From: Streptomyces spongiae
Lineage (GTDB): Bacteria; Actinomycetota; Actinomycetes; Streptomycetales; Streptomycetaceae
Assembly (NCBI RefSeq): GCF_009377185.1
Contig: NZ_VJZC01000044.1
Location: 1 to 35,567, forward strand
Length of the DNA stretch: 35,567 bases
Direction: 5' to 3'
The notes under the pieces are model-generated. The model worked only from the letters and a program-made list of their open reading frames with translations, ran no database searches and was not told where the DNA came from. This document shows positions 1 to 12,144 of this stretch, in pieces (the first letter of the stretch is position 1; each line of letters begins with the position of its first letter). The position numbers were made by a program, and so were the translations under genes.

Positions 1-1
1 C

Positions 2-418
2 CCCGAACCCCAGACCCCAGACCTCGACCGCCACCGTAAGGCCACCGCCCTCCTCACCACCCTCCACCACCACGACCACCGCCTCCTCCTCTCCGAACGT
101 GCCGTCCGCCACCTCGCCCCGGCAGTCGCCGCCTGGCTCGAACGCGGCGCACGCACCGAGGCCGTACGGCACGCCCTGACCGCGAACCTCCCTGGCGATC
201 CCCTCCGCAACCCGGCGTCTCTCCTCGCCCATCGCCTCACCGAGCTGCTGCCACCGCCCGCGCCGACCGCGCCCGCTCCCTCACCCGTCGACCGAACCGC
301 CGCTCCTCCCCCGTTCCACAACTGCGAGGGCTGCGAACGTGCGATCCGGACTACGCGGCCAGGCGCCTACTGCCGTGACTGCCGCGACGCGGGCTCCGAC
401 ACCGCTGCGGCGGCCTGA
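2..418 (+). CDS. C-terminal part of a probable helix-turn-helix protein (5' end outside window)
   Basis: A reading frame enters from the left edge and stays open to a TGA at 416-418, giving about 138 residues. The visible part is an Arg/Leu/His-rich helical stretch, a Pro/Ala-rich linker, then a short tail with two Cys pairs (CEGC and CRDC) that could form a small zinc knuckle. From memory, many streptomycete helix-turn-helix proteins end in a tail of this kind, with the DNA-binding domain at the N-terminus. That domain lies outside the window, so the functional name is inference. The codon bias (strong third-position G/C) supports a real gene. No terminator is obvious in the 136 bases between it and the convergent phosphotransferase gene. 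Confidence 0.6.
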   Translation, partial: PEPQTPDLDRHRKATALLTTLHHHDHRLLLSERAVRHLAPAVAAWLERGARTEAVRHALTANLPGDPLRNPASLLAHRLTELLPPPAPTAPAPSPVDRTAAPPPFHNCEGCERAIRTTRPGAYCRDCRDAGSDTAAAA

Positions 419-554
419 ACCACCGGACAGCGCAAGCGACCTCGACGGTCAGCCCTTGCCTGTCTGCGTCGCCACTGCCCGTCCGGCGATCGCCCCGGGG
501 GATGGCCTGCTCGATGCGTCAGAACGCATACGTAGCAGTCGGGCCCGTGCAGCC

Positions 555-1301
555 TCACATCCGGGATCTCAGCACATCGACCTCACAGCCCGGCGCGAAA
601 GGGTCGAAGCCGTGCTCGATCAGCCAGCGAACTGCCAGCAGGCTTCGCAACGACCACCACGCGTGGATCACGTCGAGGTCGACGTCGGTGCCATAGCCGG
701 CGATGACGTCGTCGAGGTGCTCCTCATGTCCGAGCGTGAAGGTGGCGAGGTCGTACAGGGCATCACCCTGGCCCGCCTCGGACCAGTCGATGATGCCGGT
801 GACCTCGTCGCCGTCGACAAAGACGTGCGCGATCTGAAGGTCGCCGTGCGTGAACGCCGGAGTCCACGGCCGGAGCGCGGCCTCGGCGACCTGGCGGTTG
901 CGGGTGACCAGGTCGGCGGGCAGGACGCCGTTCGTCACGAGCAACTCGCACTCCTCGTCGAGTTCCGCCGCCAGCGCATCGATGCTCCGGCCTGCCCGGC
1001 CCGACCGGGACGGCAGCGGCGCGTCGTGCAGCTTCCGGATGGCGGCGCCCGCCGCGGCCCACGCCGCCGGCGATCCGGTCGACGGCCCGCCGAGGCGCCC
1101 AAGCGTCGTCCCCGGGAGTGCGGCGATCGCGAGCACGGGCGGCTTGCGCCACAGGACCGCCGGGGTCGGGACCGGCGCGAGGGACATCGCCTCGACCTCG
1201 ACGACGAGGCGTGCCTGATCGGCGTCCACCTTCAGGAACATGTCGCCGACGCGCAGGGTCGCGCGCTCGGAATGGGCGACGACGACTTTCACCTCATCCA
1301 T
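555..1301 (-). CDS. Aminoglycoside phosphotransferase (APH)-family small-molecule kinase
   Basis: A 248-residue cytoplasmic protein with the APH/choline-kinase fold signature. HGDLQIAHVFVD at residues 152-163 is the catalytic loop (His152, Asp154), and IIDWSEAGQGD at 170-180 carries the metal-binding Asp172 in place of a kinase DFG. The usual catalytic-loop Asn (HGDxxxxN) is His159 here. The N-terminal half contains a plausible nucleotide-binding beta-sheet region (MFLKVDADQ). The length is short for the family (about 250-300), so it is compact rather than truncated. The ATG at 1301 is the only convincing start. The substrate cannot be read from the sequence: the family phosphorylates aminoglycosides, macrolides, homoserine and sugars. 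The gene stands alone, convergent with the upstream partial gene. Confidence 0.75.
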   Translation of the reverse strand: MDEVKVVVAHSERATLRVGDMFLKVDADQARLVVEVEAMSLAPVPTPAVLWRKPPVLAIAALPGTTLGRLGGPSTGSPAAWAAAGAAIRKLHDAPLPSRSGRAGRSIDALAAELDEECELLVTNGVLPADLVTRNRQVAEAALRPWTPAFTHGDLQIAHVFVDGDEVTGIIDWSEAGQGDALYDLATFTLGHEEHLDDVIAGYGTDVDLDVIHAWWSLRSLLAVRWLIEHGFDPFAPGCEVDVLRSRM

Positions 1302-1470
1302 GGGCGACCAGTGTCCCAGGGATGATCGCCGACGTCGCCGGGTTTATCGCGTGCGATTACGCGGCTGACCGCGTCCCGCTACCCGGCGGCCTCGTGCACG
1401 ACACCGACCTCTGGCCAGATCAAGCCCACCACTTCTGTCAGGAGTCGTCAACGAGGCCGGGCACGCCGAA

Positions 1471-1498
1471 GGGCGGCCACCCCGAAAGGTGACCGCCC
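1471..1498 (-). terminator. Intrinsic terminator after rpoC
   Basis: An 11-bp stem (1471-1481 with 1488-1498) closes a 6-base loop just downstream of the rpoC stop. The single C/A mismatch in DNA becomes a G-U pair in the minus-strand transcript. No long U-run follows, as is common for Streptomyces terminators. Confidence 0.75.
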
Positions 1499-1515
1499 CT
1501 CAGTGGACGTAGGCC

Positions 1516-5415
<3,900 letters not shown>

Positions 5416-5474
5416 TATGCGTCAATCCCTCTCAGGGTTGTAAGTCTTGGGGTCTGAAACGGGGGTCCCGGGGC

Positions 5475-5525
5475 CGGCGGGCCTTTGCCTCTGTGAGTCG
5501 CCTCTGTGAGTCAAAAGGCCCGCCG
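5475..5525 (-). repeat. Hairpin with a 13-bp tandem duplication in its loop, between rpoB and rpoC
   Basis: A perfect 12-bp inverted repeat (5475-5486 with 5514-5525) encloses a 27-base loop. The loop contains two exact tandem copies of a 13-base unit (5487-5499 and 5500-5512). It begins 8 bases after the rpoB stop codon region in the direction of transcription. It could act as a partial terminator, an RNA-processing site or an RNA stabiliser that sets the rpoB:rpoC ratio; this is inference. Confidence 0.75.
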
Positions 5526-5533
5526 AAGTCCCG

Positions 5534-8500
5534 TCAGACCTCTTCGACGCTGCTCGGCTCACGCCGGGACAGGTCGATGCCGAGCTCCTCCGCAGCGCGG
5601 AAGACGTCCTCGTCGGTGTCGCGCATCTCGATGGACATACCGTCGCTGGACAGCACCTCCACGTTCAGGCAAAGGGACTGCATCTCCTTGATGAGCACCT
5701 TGAAGGACTCGGGGATGCCGGGCTCAGGGATGTTCTCGCCCTTGACAATGGCCTCGTAGACCTTCACGCGGCCGGTGACGTCGTCGGACTTGATGGTCAG
5801 CAGCTCCTGGAGGGCGTACGCGGCGCCGTATGCCTCCAGCGCCCACACCTCCATCTCGCCGAACCGCTGGCCACCGAACTGGGCCTTACCACCCAGCGGC
5901 TGCTGGGTGATCATCGAGTACGGACCGGTCGAGCGGGCGTGCAGCTTGTCGTCGACCAGGTGGTGCAGCTTCAGGATGTACATGTAGCCGACCGAGATCG
6001 GCTCCGGGAACGGCTCGCCGGAGCGGCCGTCGAACAGCGGCGCCTTGCCGGACGGGAGCACCATGCGCTCGCCGTCGCGGTTCGGGATCGTGTGGTTCAG
6101 CAGACCCGCGAGCTCGTCCTCGCGCGCACCGTCGAAGACGGGGGTCGCGACGTTCGTGCCCGGGTCGACCCGGTCGGCCTCGATGGCCTGCAGGCGCTGC
6201 GCCCAGTCGTCCGCGAGGCCGGAGACGTCCCAGCCGCGGCTGGCGAGCCAGCCGAGGTGGATCTCCAGGACCTGTCCCGGGTTCATTCGGGAAGGCACAC
6301 CGAGCGGGTTGAGGATGATGTCGACCGGGGTGCCGTCCTCCAGGAACGGCATGTCCTCGATCGGCAGGATCTTCGAGATGACGCCCTTGTTGCCGTGACG
6401 GCCGGCGAGCTTGTCACCGTCGGTGATCTTGCGCTTCTGCGCCACGTACACGCGCACCAGCTGGTTCACACCGGGGGGAAGCTCGTCGCCCTCCTCGCGG
6501 TCGAAGACGCGGACGCCGATGACCTTGCCGGTCTCGCCGTGCGGCACCTTCAGCGAGGTGTCACGGACCTCACGGGCCTTCTCACCGAAGATCGCGCGCA
6601 GCAGGCGCTCCTCCGGCGTCAGCTCGGTCTCACCCTTCGGGGTCACCTTGCCGACGAGGATGTCACCGGCGATGACCTCGGCACCGATGCGGATGATGCC
6701 GCGCTCGTCGAGGTCGGCGAGGACCTCCTCGGAGACGTTCGGGATGTCCCGGGTGATCTCCTCGGGGCCGAGCTTGGTGTCACGGGCGTCGACCTCGTGC
6801 TCCTCGATGTGGATCGAGGAGAGGACGTCGTCCTGCACGAGGCGCTGCGACAGGATGATCGCGTCCTCGTAGTTGTGACCCTCCCACGGCATGAACGCCA
6901 CGAGCAGGTTCTTGCCGAGCGCCATCTCGCCGTTCTGGGTGGCCGGACCGTCGGCGAGGACCTGGCCCTCGATGATCCGGTCGCCCTCGTTGACGATGAC
7001 CTTCTGGTTGACCGAGGTGCCCTGGTTGGAGCGGGCGAACTTGGCCAGGCGGTACGTGATGTACGTGCCGTCGTCGTTGGCGGTGGTGATGTAGTCCGCG
7101 GAGACCTCCTGGACCACACCCGCCTTCTCGGCCTTGACCACGTCACCGGCGTCGGCGGCGGAGCGGTACTCCATGCCGGTGCCGACGAGCGGGGACTCGG
7201 ACTTGATGAGCGGCACGGCCTGACGCATCATGTTCGCGCCCATGAGGGCACGGTTGGCGTCGTCGTGCTCGAGGAACGGGATCATGGCGGTCGCGACCGA
7301 CACCATCTGGCGCGGCGAGACGTCCATGTAGTCCACGTCGTCACCGGCGACGTAGTCGACCTCGCCGCCACGGCGGCGGACCAGGACGCGCGCCTCGGCG
7401 AAGCGGAACTCGTCCGTCAGCGTGGCGTTGGCCTGCGCGATGACGAACCGGTCCTCTTCGTCGGCCGTGAGGTAGTCGACCTCGTCGGTGACCTGACCGT
7501 CGACGACCTTGCGGTACGGCGTCTCGATGAAGCCGAACGCGTTGATGCGGCCGTACGAGGCGAGCGAACCGATCAGACCGATGTTCGGGCCTTCGGGCGT
7601 CTCGATCGGGCACATGCGGCCGTAGTGCGAGGGGTGCACGTCACGGACCTCGAAGCCGGCCCGCTCACGGGAGAGACCACCCGGGCCGAGCGCGTTGAGA
7701 CGACGCTTGTGCGTCAGGCCCGACAGCGGGTTGTTCTGGTCCATGAACTGGGACAGCTGGCTGGTGCCGAAGAACTCCTTGATGGAGGCGACGACCGGCC
7801 GGATGTTGATCAGGGTCTGCGGCGTGATCGCCTCGACGTCCTGCGTGGTCATGCGCTCACGCACGACGCGCTCCATACGGGCGAGACCCGTACGGACCTG
7901 GTTCTGGATCAGCTCGCCGACGTTGCGGATACGGCGGTTGCCGAAGTGGTCGATGTCGTCGGTCTCGACGATGATCTCGCGGCCCGACTCGGCGACCGTC
8001 TCGGTCTCACCGGCGTGCAGCTTCACCAGGTACTTGATGGTGGCGATGACGTCGTCGGTGGTGAGCACGCCGGCGTCCAGCGGCTCGTTCGCGCCGAGCT
8101 TCTTGTTCACCTTGTAGCGGCCGACCTTCGCGAGGTCGTAGCGCTTCGGGTTGAAGTAGAGGTTCTCGAGCAGCGTCTGGGCGGCCTCACGCGTGGGGGG
8201 CTCGCCCGGGCGGAGCTTGCGGTAGATGTCGAGCAGCGCGTCGTCCTGGCCCTGGGTGTGGTCCTTCTCCAGGGTGGCGCGCATGGACTCGTACTCGCCG
8301 AATTCCTCCAGGATCTGCTCGGTCGTCCAACCGAGAGCCTTGAGCAGAACGGTGACGGACTGCTTGCGCTTGCGGTCGATGCGCACACCGACCATGTCGC
8401 GCTTGTCGATCTCCATCTCCAGCCAGGCACCCCGGGACGGGATCACCTTGGCGGAGAAGATGTCCTTGTCGGACGTCTTGTCGATCGAGGAGTCGAAGTA

Positions 8501-9019
8501 GACACCCGGCGAACGGACCAGCTGCGACACCACGACACGCTCGGTGCCGTTGATGACGAACGTGCCCTTGTTCGTCATGAGCGGGAAGTCGCCCATGAAG
8601 ACGGTCTGGGACTTGATCTCGCCGGTCTCGTTGTTCGTGAACTCGGCCGTGACGAAGAGGGGCGCGGCGTAGGTGAAGTCGCGCTCCTTGCACTCGTCGA
8701 TGCTGTTCTTCGGCGGCTCGAAGCGGTGGTCGCGGAACGTCAGCGACATCGACCCGGAGAAGTCCTCGATCGGGGAGATCTCCTCGAAGATCTCCTCCAG
8801 ACCGGACTTGGTGGGGACGTCCTGACCGGACTCCAGAGCCTCCTCGACCCGACTCTGCCAGGCGGTGTTCCCGAGCAGCCAGTCAAAGCTCTCGGTCTGC
8901 AGCGCGAGCAGGTTGGGAACCTCGAGAGGCTCCTTGATCTTTGCAAAGGAGATGCGCAGCGGGGCGGTGCTGGCGCCGTTGTTCGTATTCGCGGTCGAGG
9001 CAGTGCGCGAGGCGGCCAA
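5534..9019 (-). CDS. rpoB: DNA-directed RNA polymerase subunit beta
   Basis: This is the 1161-residue beta subunit. I place the start at a TTG (9017-9019), giving [22 protein letters not shown] lies 8 bases upstream and the length equals the S. coelicolor protein as I remember it. A further in-frame upstream start (9079) would add 20 residues but has no ribosome-binding site. The rifampicin-resistance region lies at about residues 420-445 and keeps Asp427, Ser433 and His437. Residue 442 (E. coli position 531) is Asn (AAC, bases 7694-7696), whereas streptomycetes usually have Ser. The downstream motifs [15 protein letters not shown] and the C-terminal [33 protein letters not shown] block (not quoted contiguously in databases here) are intact. 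It is transcribed from its own promoter at 9184-9212 and then through rpoC. Confidence 0.97.
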   Translation of the reverse strand: MAASRTASTANTNNGASTAPLRISFAKIKEPLEVPNLLALQTESFDWLLGNTAWQSRVEEALESGQDVPTKSGLEEIFEEISPIEDFSGSMSLTFRDHRFEPPKNSIDECKERDFTYAAPLFVTAEFTNNETGEIKSQTVFMGDFPLMTNKGTFVINGTERVVVSQLVRSPGVYFDSSIDKTSDKDIFSAKVIPSRGAWLEMEIDKRDMVGVRIDRKRKQSVTVLLKALGWTTEQILEEFGEYESMRATLEKDHTQGQDDALLDIYRKLRPGEPPTREAAQTLLENLYFNPKRYDLAKVGRYKVNKKLGANEPLDAGVLTTDDVIATIKYLVKLHAGETETVAESGREIIVETDDIDHFGNRRIRNVGELIQNQVRTGLARMERVVRERMTTQDVEAITPQTLINIRPVVASIKEFFGTSQLSQFMDQNNPLSGLTHKRRLNALGPGGLSRERAGFEVRDVHPSHYGRMCPIETPEGPNIGLIGSLASYGRINAFGFIETPYRKVVDGQVTDEVDYLTADEEDRFVIAQANATLTDEFRFAEARVLVRRRGGEVDYVAGDDVDYMDVSPRQMVSVATAMIPFLEHDDANRALMGANMMRQAVPLIKSESPLVGTGMEYRSAADAGDVVKAEKAGVVQEVSADYITTANDDGTYITYRLAKFARSNQGTSVNQKVIVNEGDRIIEGQVLADGPATQNGEMALGKNLLVAFMPWEGHNYEDAIILSQRLVQDDVLSSIHIEEHEVDARDTKLGPEEITRDIPNVSEEVLADLDERGIIRIGAEVIAGDILVGKVTPKGETELTPEERLLRAIFGEKAREVRDTSLKVPHGETGKVIGVRVFDREEGDELPPGVNQLVRVYVAQKRKITDGDKLAGRHGNKGVISKILPIEDMPFLEDGTPVDIILNPLGVPSRMNPGQVLEIHLGWLASRGWDVSGLADDWAQRLQAIEADRVDPGTNVATPVFDGAREDELAGLLNHTIPNRDGERMVLPSGKAPLFDGRSGEPFPEPISVGYMYILKLHHLVDDKLHARSTGPYSMITQQPLGGKAQFGGQRFGEMEVWALEAYGAAYALQELLTIKSDDVTGRVKVYEAIVKGENIPEPGIPESFKVLIKEMQSLCLNVEVLSSDGMSIEMRDTDEDVFRAAEELGIDLSRREPSSVEEV

Positions 9020-9183
9020 GAGGGGGTCCTTCCGAGGGCTCGGACTCACTACGCGCGTACCGGCCCCTCGATCGGGCACAGAGATAGAAATCCCAGGTCA
9101 GAGACAGTTCTATCGTCGGTGCTCAAGCGAGGGCATGTTCCTGGTGACGGGCAGGAAGCAGCTAACAGGCAGCGCAAAGGGTC

Positions 9184-9212
9184 AGTGTAGCCACTTGGCC
9201 CACTGATGTCCA
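9184..9212 (-). promoter_or_regulatory. Probable HrdB-type promoter of rpoBC
   Basis: On the minus strand TGGACA (9207-9212), a 17-base spacer and TACACT (9184-9189) give a near-consensus primary-sigma promoter. Transcription would start near 9177, leaving an untranslated leader of about 158 bases before the rpoB TTG. It lies downstream of the rplL terminator, so rpoBC can be expressed separately from rplJL. The rest of the 9020-9644 gap shows only this promoter and the rplL terminator. Confidence 0.7.
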
Positions 9213-9522
9213 GTGCGGGTTTGCGGACCCCCGGAAACCCTCGTTGTTCGTCAACACCTGCGGCAAGCCACGCCCTCGATGCACATCGATACTGCCCTCT
9301 TCGTCGCCGATCCATGCCTCGGATGCGGATCGTTGTGACGACGCGTCCTGAGAATTGCGCGCTGCGTGCGGTTCGTCAAGGCCCCCCAAGCCCGAACCAG
9401 GTGCTGCGATCGTCACTCGCAGCGGGCCACCTGGGGGTGCCCGGAGGCACAACGAAGATCACCATACTCGTCGGAACCCACAGTGCAAGGCAGCCGTCCG
9501 ACGACGTCCACGAACGCCGAAA

Positions 9523-9548
9523 GGCGACCACCCACTTGGATGATCGCC
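9523..9548 (-). terminator. Intrinsic terminator after rplL
   Basis: An 11-bp stem (9523-9533 with 9538-9548) has a 4-base loop and two C/A positions that become G-U pairs in the transcript. It is followed on the minus strand by TTTCGGCG. It separates rplJL from the rpoB promoter and probably allows partial read-through. Confidence 0.65.
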
Positions 9549-9644
9549 CTTCAGTGCGTTTGCGTTACAGCCCTACGGAAAGAGCTGTGCGGCGGGCCCG
9601 TCGGCACACGCCTGGCGGCGTGTGCCCGTGCGGACCGTGAGGTC

Positions 9645-10028
9645 TTACTTGACCTCGACGGAGGCGCCGGCGCCCTTGAGGGACTCGGCGGCCTTCTCCG
9701 CGGCCTCCTTGGCGACCTTCTCGAGAACGGGCTTCGGGGCGCCGTCCACGAGGTCCTTGGCCTCCTTCAGACCCAGGGAGGTCAGCTCACGCACGACCTT
9801 GATGACCTGGATCTTCTTGTCGCCGGCACCGGTGAGGATGACGTCGAACTCGTCCTGCTCCTCAGCGGCCTCGGCCGGGGCGCCCGGGGCACCCGCGGCG
9901 GGAACGGCGACCGCGGCGGCAGCGGCGGTGACGTCGAACTTCTCCTCGAACGCCTTCACGAACTCGGAGAGCTGGATGAGGGTCATGTTCTCGAACTCGG
10001 CGAGAAGCTCGTCCTGGGTGAGAGCCAC
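9645..10028 (-). CDS. rplL: 50S ribosomal protein L7/L12
   Basis: A 127-residue acidic ribosomal stalk protein. The N-terminal dimerisation helices ([20 protein letters not shown]) are followed by an Ala/Pro-rich hinge (residues about 38-55, [18 protein letters not shown]) and the C-terminal factor-binding domain with [24 protein letters not shown]. It binds L10 as dimers and recruits EF-Tu and EF-G to the ribosome. The ATG at 10028 is preceded by GGAAAG. It lies 149 bases downstream of rplJ on the same strand; the L10-L12 complex normally feeds back on the rplJ leader, so both genes share that control. Confidence 0.97.
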   Translation of the reverse strand: MALTQDELLAEFENMTLIQLSEFVKAFEEKFDVTAAAAAVAVPAAGAPGAPAEAAEEQDEFDVILTGAGDKKIQVIKVVRELTSLGLKEAKDLVDGAPKPVLEKVAKEAAEKAAESLKGAGASVEVK

Positions 10029-10177
10029 GATGGCTTTCCTTCCACTAATTCGGCTGGTGCCGGATGTACATGTCTGGCGGGCGTGCGCCTTGCGGCGTTA
10101 CTGCGTAGACGTTCGGCCCGCTACGACCTCCTGCCTGCGGCGGGCTGCCTCAGGCGGCGGTCATTTCGCGAGCCGAA

Positions 10178-10708
10178 TTACTCGGCACCGCCCTGCTCGT
10201 CCTGCTTGGCACGAAGCGCGTCCACGGTGCGGACGAGCTTCGACGGGAGCGCCTGGAAGACCTGAGCAGCCTGCGTCTGCTTGCCCTTCAGGGCGCCCGC
10301 CAGCTTGGCGAGCAGAACCTCGCGGGACTCGAGGTCCGCAAGCTTCTTGATCTCGTCGGCGGACAGCGCCTTGCCGTCAAGGACACCGCCCTTGATGACG
10401 AGAGCGGGGTTGTCCTTGGCGAAGTCACGCAGACCCTTCGCCGCCTCGACCGGGTCACCGGTCACGAAGGCGACGGCCGTCGAGCCACTGAGGTGCTCGT
10501 CCAGCACGGAGATCCCGGCTTCCTTGGCCGCGATCTTGGTGAGCGTGTTCTTCACCACTCGGTACTGAGCGTTCTCGCCGAGAGAACGGCGGAGCTGCTT
10601 GAGCTGCGCCACGCTCAGCCCGGTGTAGGACGTCACAACAGCGGCGTTGGAGTTACGGAGCTTCCCCGTGATCTCCTCAACGGCATCGACCTTGTCGGGT
10701 GTCGCCAT
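10178..10708 (-). CDS. rplJ: 50S ribosomal protein L10
   Basis: A 176-residue protein starting [17 protein letters not shown]. The ATG at 10706-10708 has a strong AAGGAGG about 10 bases upstream, which decides against the upstream in-frame start at 10786 inside the leader hairpin. The N-terminal domain contains the RNA-binding surface ([17 protein letters not shown]). The C-terminal helix ([18 protein letters not shown]) binds L7/L12 dimers. L10 anchors the stalk on 23S rRNA. A long leader with conserved structure and an attenuator-like hairpin lies upstream, consistent with autogenous control by the L10-L12 complex. The length is typical for Streptomyces. Confidence 0.96.
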   Translation of the reverse strand: MATPDKVDAVEEITGKLRNSNAAVVTSYTGLSVAQLKQLRRSLGENAQYRVVKNTLTKIAAKEAGISVLDEHLSGSTAVAFVTGDPVEAAKGLRDFAKDNPALVIKGGVLDGKALSADEIKKLADLESREVLLAKLAGALKGKQTQAAQVFQALPSKLVRTVDALRAKQDEQGGAE

Positions 10709-10766
10709 GAGCCTCGGCCTCCTTCCGGGTGATGAGGACCGCTCGGAAGGGGCTGGGATAAACGAA

Positions 10767-10793
10767 ACGCCCCGGCGCAGGCGCACGGGGCGT
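10767..10793 (-). terminator. Attenuator hairpin in the rplJ leader
   Basis: ACGCCCC (transcript) pairs with GGGGCGT over 7 bp (10787-10793 with 10767-10773), enclosing a partly self-paired GC-rich loop. It is followed on the minus strand by TTTCGTTTA, a fair U-tract. It lies about 60 bases before the rplJ start and is the likely decision point for L10-L12 feedback. Confidence 0.6.
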
Positions 10794-10947
10794 AGCTCAA
10801 CCGGACGAATTCCGTTGGAACACGGAACCGGCCCAGGAGCACTTCCACATTCACCTGCGCGGGTCGTCCGCAGTTCAGCGGATCCTTCGGCCGCCGGGCC
10901 CTCTTACGAGCACCACGGCAACGACCAGCGGTCTTTGGCTTCCCCGG
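10767..10947 (-). ncRNA. L10 (rplJ) leader RNA with autoregulatory structure
   Basis: The minus-strand sequence upstream of rplJ carries the hallmarks of the actinobacterial L10 leader. These are an AAAGACCGCTGGTCG element near 10920-10937, a GAGGGCCCGGCGGCC stem region, a self-complementary GATCCGCTGAACTGCGGA hairpin, and a late G/C-rich terminator-like hairpin at 10767-10793. A GCGCAGG segment (complement of 10854-10860) can pair with CCTGCGC in that hairpin (complement of 10775-10781), giving mutually exclusive structures. The family assignment is from memory of Rfam-type L10 leaders and needs a covariance search. Confidence 0.6.
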
Positions 10948-10948
10948 A

Positions 10949-10974
10949 AGAGTACGGGACCGGATCGCTGTCAA
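10949..10974 (-). promoter_or_regulatory. Possible rplJ promoter elements
   Basis: A perfect TTGACA lies on the minus strand (10969-10974). The best -10-like hexamer, TACTCT (10949-10954), is only 14 bases away, which is short for a sigma-70-type promoter. The -35 is convincing; the -10 pairing is not. The position just upstream of the L10 leader fits. Confidence 0.4.
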
Positions 10975-10986
10975 GCAAATCCGTAC

Positions 10987-11013
10987 GGCTGCGCCTCCGG
11001 GAGGGGCGCAGCC
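10987..11013 (-). terminator. Terminator-like hairpin after the first lipoprotein gene
   Basis: A 9-bp perfect stem (10987-10995 with 11005-11013) with a 9-base loop lies 66 bases beyond the stop of the lipoprotein gene ending at 11079 and just upstream of the rplJ promoter region. Confidence 0.55.
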
Positions 11014-11078
11014 ATGGGAACGGGACTGCCACGGAAAACGGGACGCGGGCCGCGGGTCGCGAGCGCTGCCGCCGCCCG

Positions 11079-11945
11079 TCAGCCCTGCTGGGCCGCCTTC
11101 ATCATCTCCGCGAGGTCCATCGTGTCCTTGGCCGCCGGGGCCTTCACGGTCACCGGCTTGTTGTAGTCGAGGAACGTGATGGTCATGTCGAGCGGGCCCT
11201 TGTCGGCGTCGCCCTTCATGCGGAACTGCTTGGTGTGGTCCTCGCCGTCGATCCACATGTGCATCGTGATGCTGTCGACGCCCATCTTCTCGTACTGCTC
11301 GAGGGCCTTCTCGCGCTGGTCCCGGGTCTTCTTGTCCTCGTCCTTCAGGGACGCGCGGAACTCGTCCAGGGTGACCGTGCCCTTGTAGTGGGTGGTCTTG
11401 ACACCGTCGACGGTCTCGGTGCCGACCTTCTTCACGTCCTTGGAGCCGGTGAGCAGGGTGGACTCCTGGAGCGGGTTCTTGTCGGCCTGCCCGGCACCCA
11501 GCGAGTCACCGCCCAGGGCGTCGGCGTCCTTGCCGAGCGCGGCCAGGTCGAACTTGATCCAGCGCTTCCCGTCCATCTCCTTCGCGGCCGCGGCGCCTCC
11601 GTCGATGTACATGGCCTTGTCGACGAGCCGGATCTCGACCTGGTTGTCCGTGGTCTGGTCGAGCGCCGTCATCTTCATGCTCATGGCGAGCGTGGGCTTG
11701 ATGCTCATCTGCGCCTCGGCCTTGACGCGCCCCTCCTCCGGGACCTTGCCGGTCAGCCGGTAGCTCAGGGACGTGATGTCCTGCGCGTTCTTCGCCGCCT
11801 TCTCCACGGCCGCCGCGGGCGTCATCTCCGGCGACTCACTCCCGGAGCCCTTCCCGCAGCCGACCACTCCCCCACCGAGCAGCAGGGCGGCGAGCGCCGC
11901 ACCGGTCACCCTGCGCCGCACGGATCCATGCACAGAAATCCCCAT
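11079..11945 (-). CDS. LppX/LprAFG-like secreted lipoprotein (paralogue 1)
   Basis: A predicted 288-residue lipoprotein with a signal peptide containing Arg10-Arg12, a hydrophobic core ([12 protein letters not shown]) and a lipobox VVGC with Cys30. I chose the ATG at 11943-11945 because it gives a normal-length signal peptide and has GGGGGG just upstream. A GTG at 11978 would add 11 residues but has no ribosome-binding site. The mature part resembles the LppX/LprAFG lipid-carrier family and also resembles its upstream neighbour ([18 protein letters not shown] against DVKKVGEETVRGEQTTHY). It may bind a lipid or another hydrophobic ligand at the cell surface; this is inference. It sits between rplJ and rplA, an arrangement I also recall in other streptomycetes. 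Confidence 0.75.
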   Translation of the reverse strand: MGISVHGSVRRRVTGAALAALLLGGGVVGCGKGSGSESPEMTPAAAVEKAAKNAQDITSLSYRLTGKVPEEGRVKAEAQMSIKPTLAMSMKMTALDQTTDNQVEIRLVDKAMYIDGGAAAAKEMDGKRWIKFDLAALGKDADALGGDSLGAGQADKNPLQESTLLTGSKDVKKVGTETVDGVKTTHYKGTVTLDEFRASLKDEDKKTRDQREKALEQYEKMGVDSITMHMWIDGEDHTKQFRMKGDADKGPLDMTITFLDYNKPVTVKAPAAKDTMDLAEMMKAAQQG

Positions 11946-12054
11946 GTTCCCCCCAAGAAACGCTTTTGATCGGTTCACAGCAAGACCGCGAGCGTATCCC
12001 AGAGGGTTTCCTGTGTCCCTGGAGTTTCAGCGAGCCCGGTGTGGCACACCTCAC

Positions 12055-12115
12055 GCGCCCCGTCAGGGGCGCGGGGAACTGCGCGAGCAACCACAGACGC
12101 CCCGCACCCGGAAAC
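12055..12115. repeat. Streptomyces intergenic repeat with palindromic head
   Basis: GCGCCCC-gtca-GGGGCGC (12055-12072) is followed by GGGGAACTGCGCGAGCAACC and a run of ACGCCCCGCACCCGGAAAC-like sequence. I recognise this arrangement as a common intergenic element found many times in Streptomyces genomes, usually between genes. Here it lies between two lipoprotein genes on the same strand and may serve as a terminator for the one ending at 12145. Recognition is from memory; no copy number was measured. Confidence 0.6.
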
Positions 12116-12144
12116 TACGAGAACCCCCACGGCGCTACCAAGCC

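Noticed and set aside
339..1325. Plus-strand 328-codon frame opposite the phosphotransferase
   Set aside because: Biased composition (Arg/Asp/Val) and antisense to a gene with clear kinase motifs.
9020..9079. Twenty-residue N-terminal extension of RpoB from an upstream start
   Set aside because: No ribosome-binding site, not conserved in the RpoB I recall, whereas the TTG at 9019 has GGAAGGA and gives the family length.
5939..9190. Long plus-strand open frame opposite rpoB (1083 codons)
   Set aside because: Same kind of antisense shadow; no recognisable domain and rpoB is certain.
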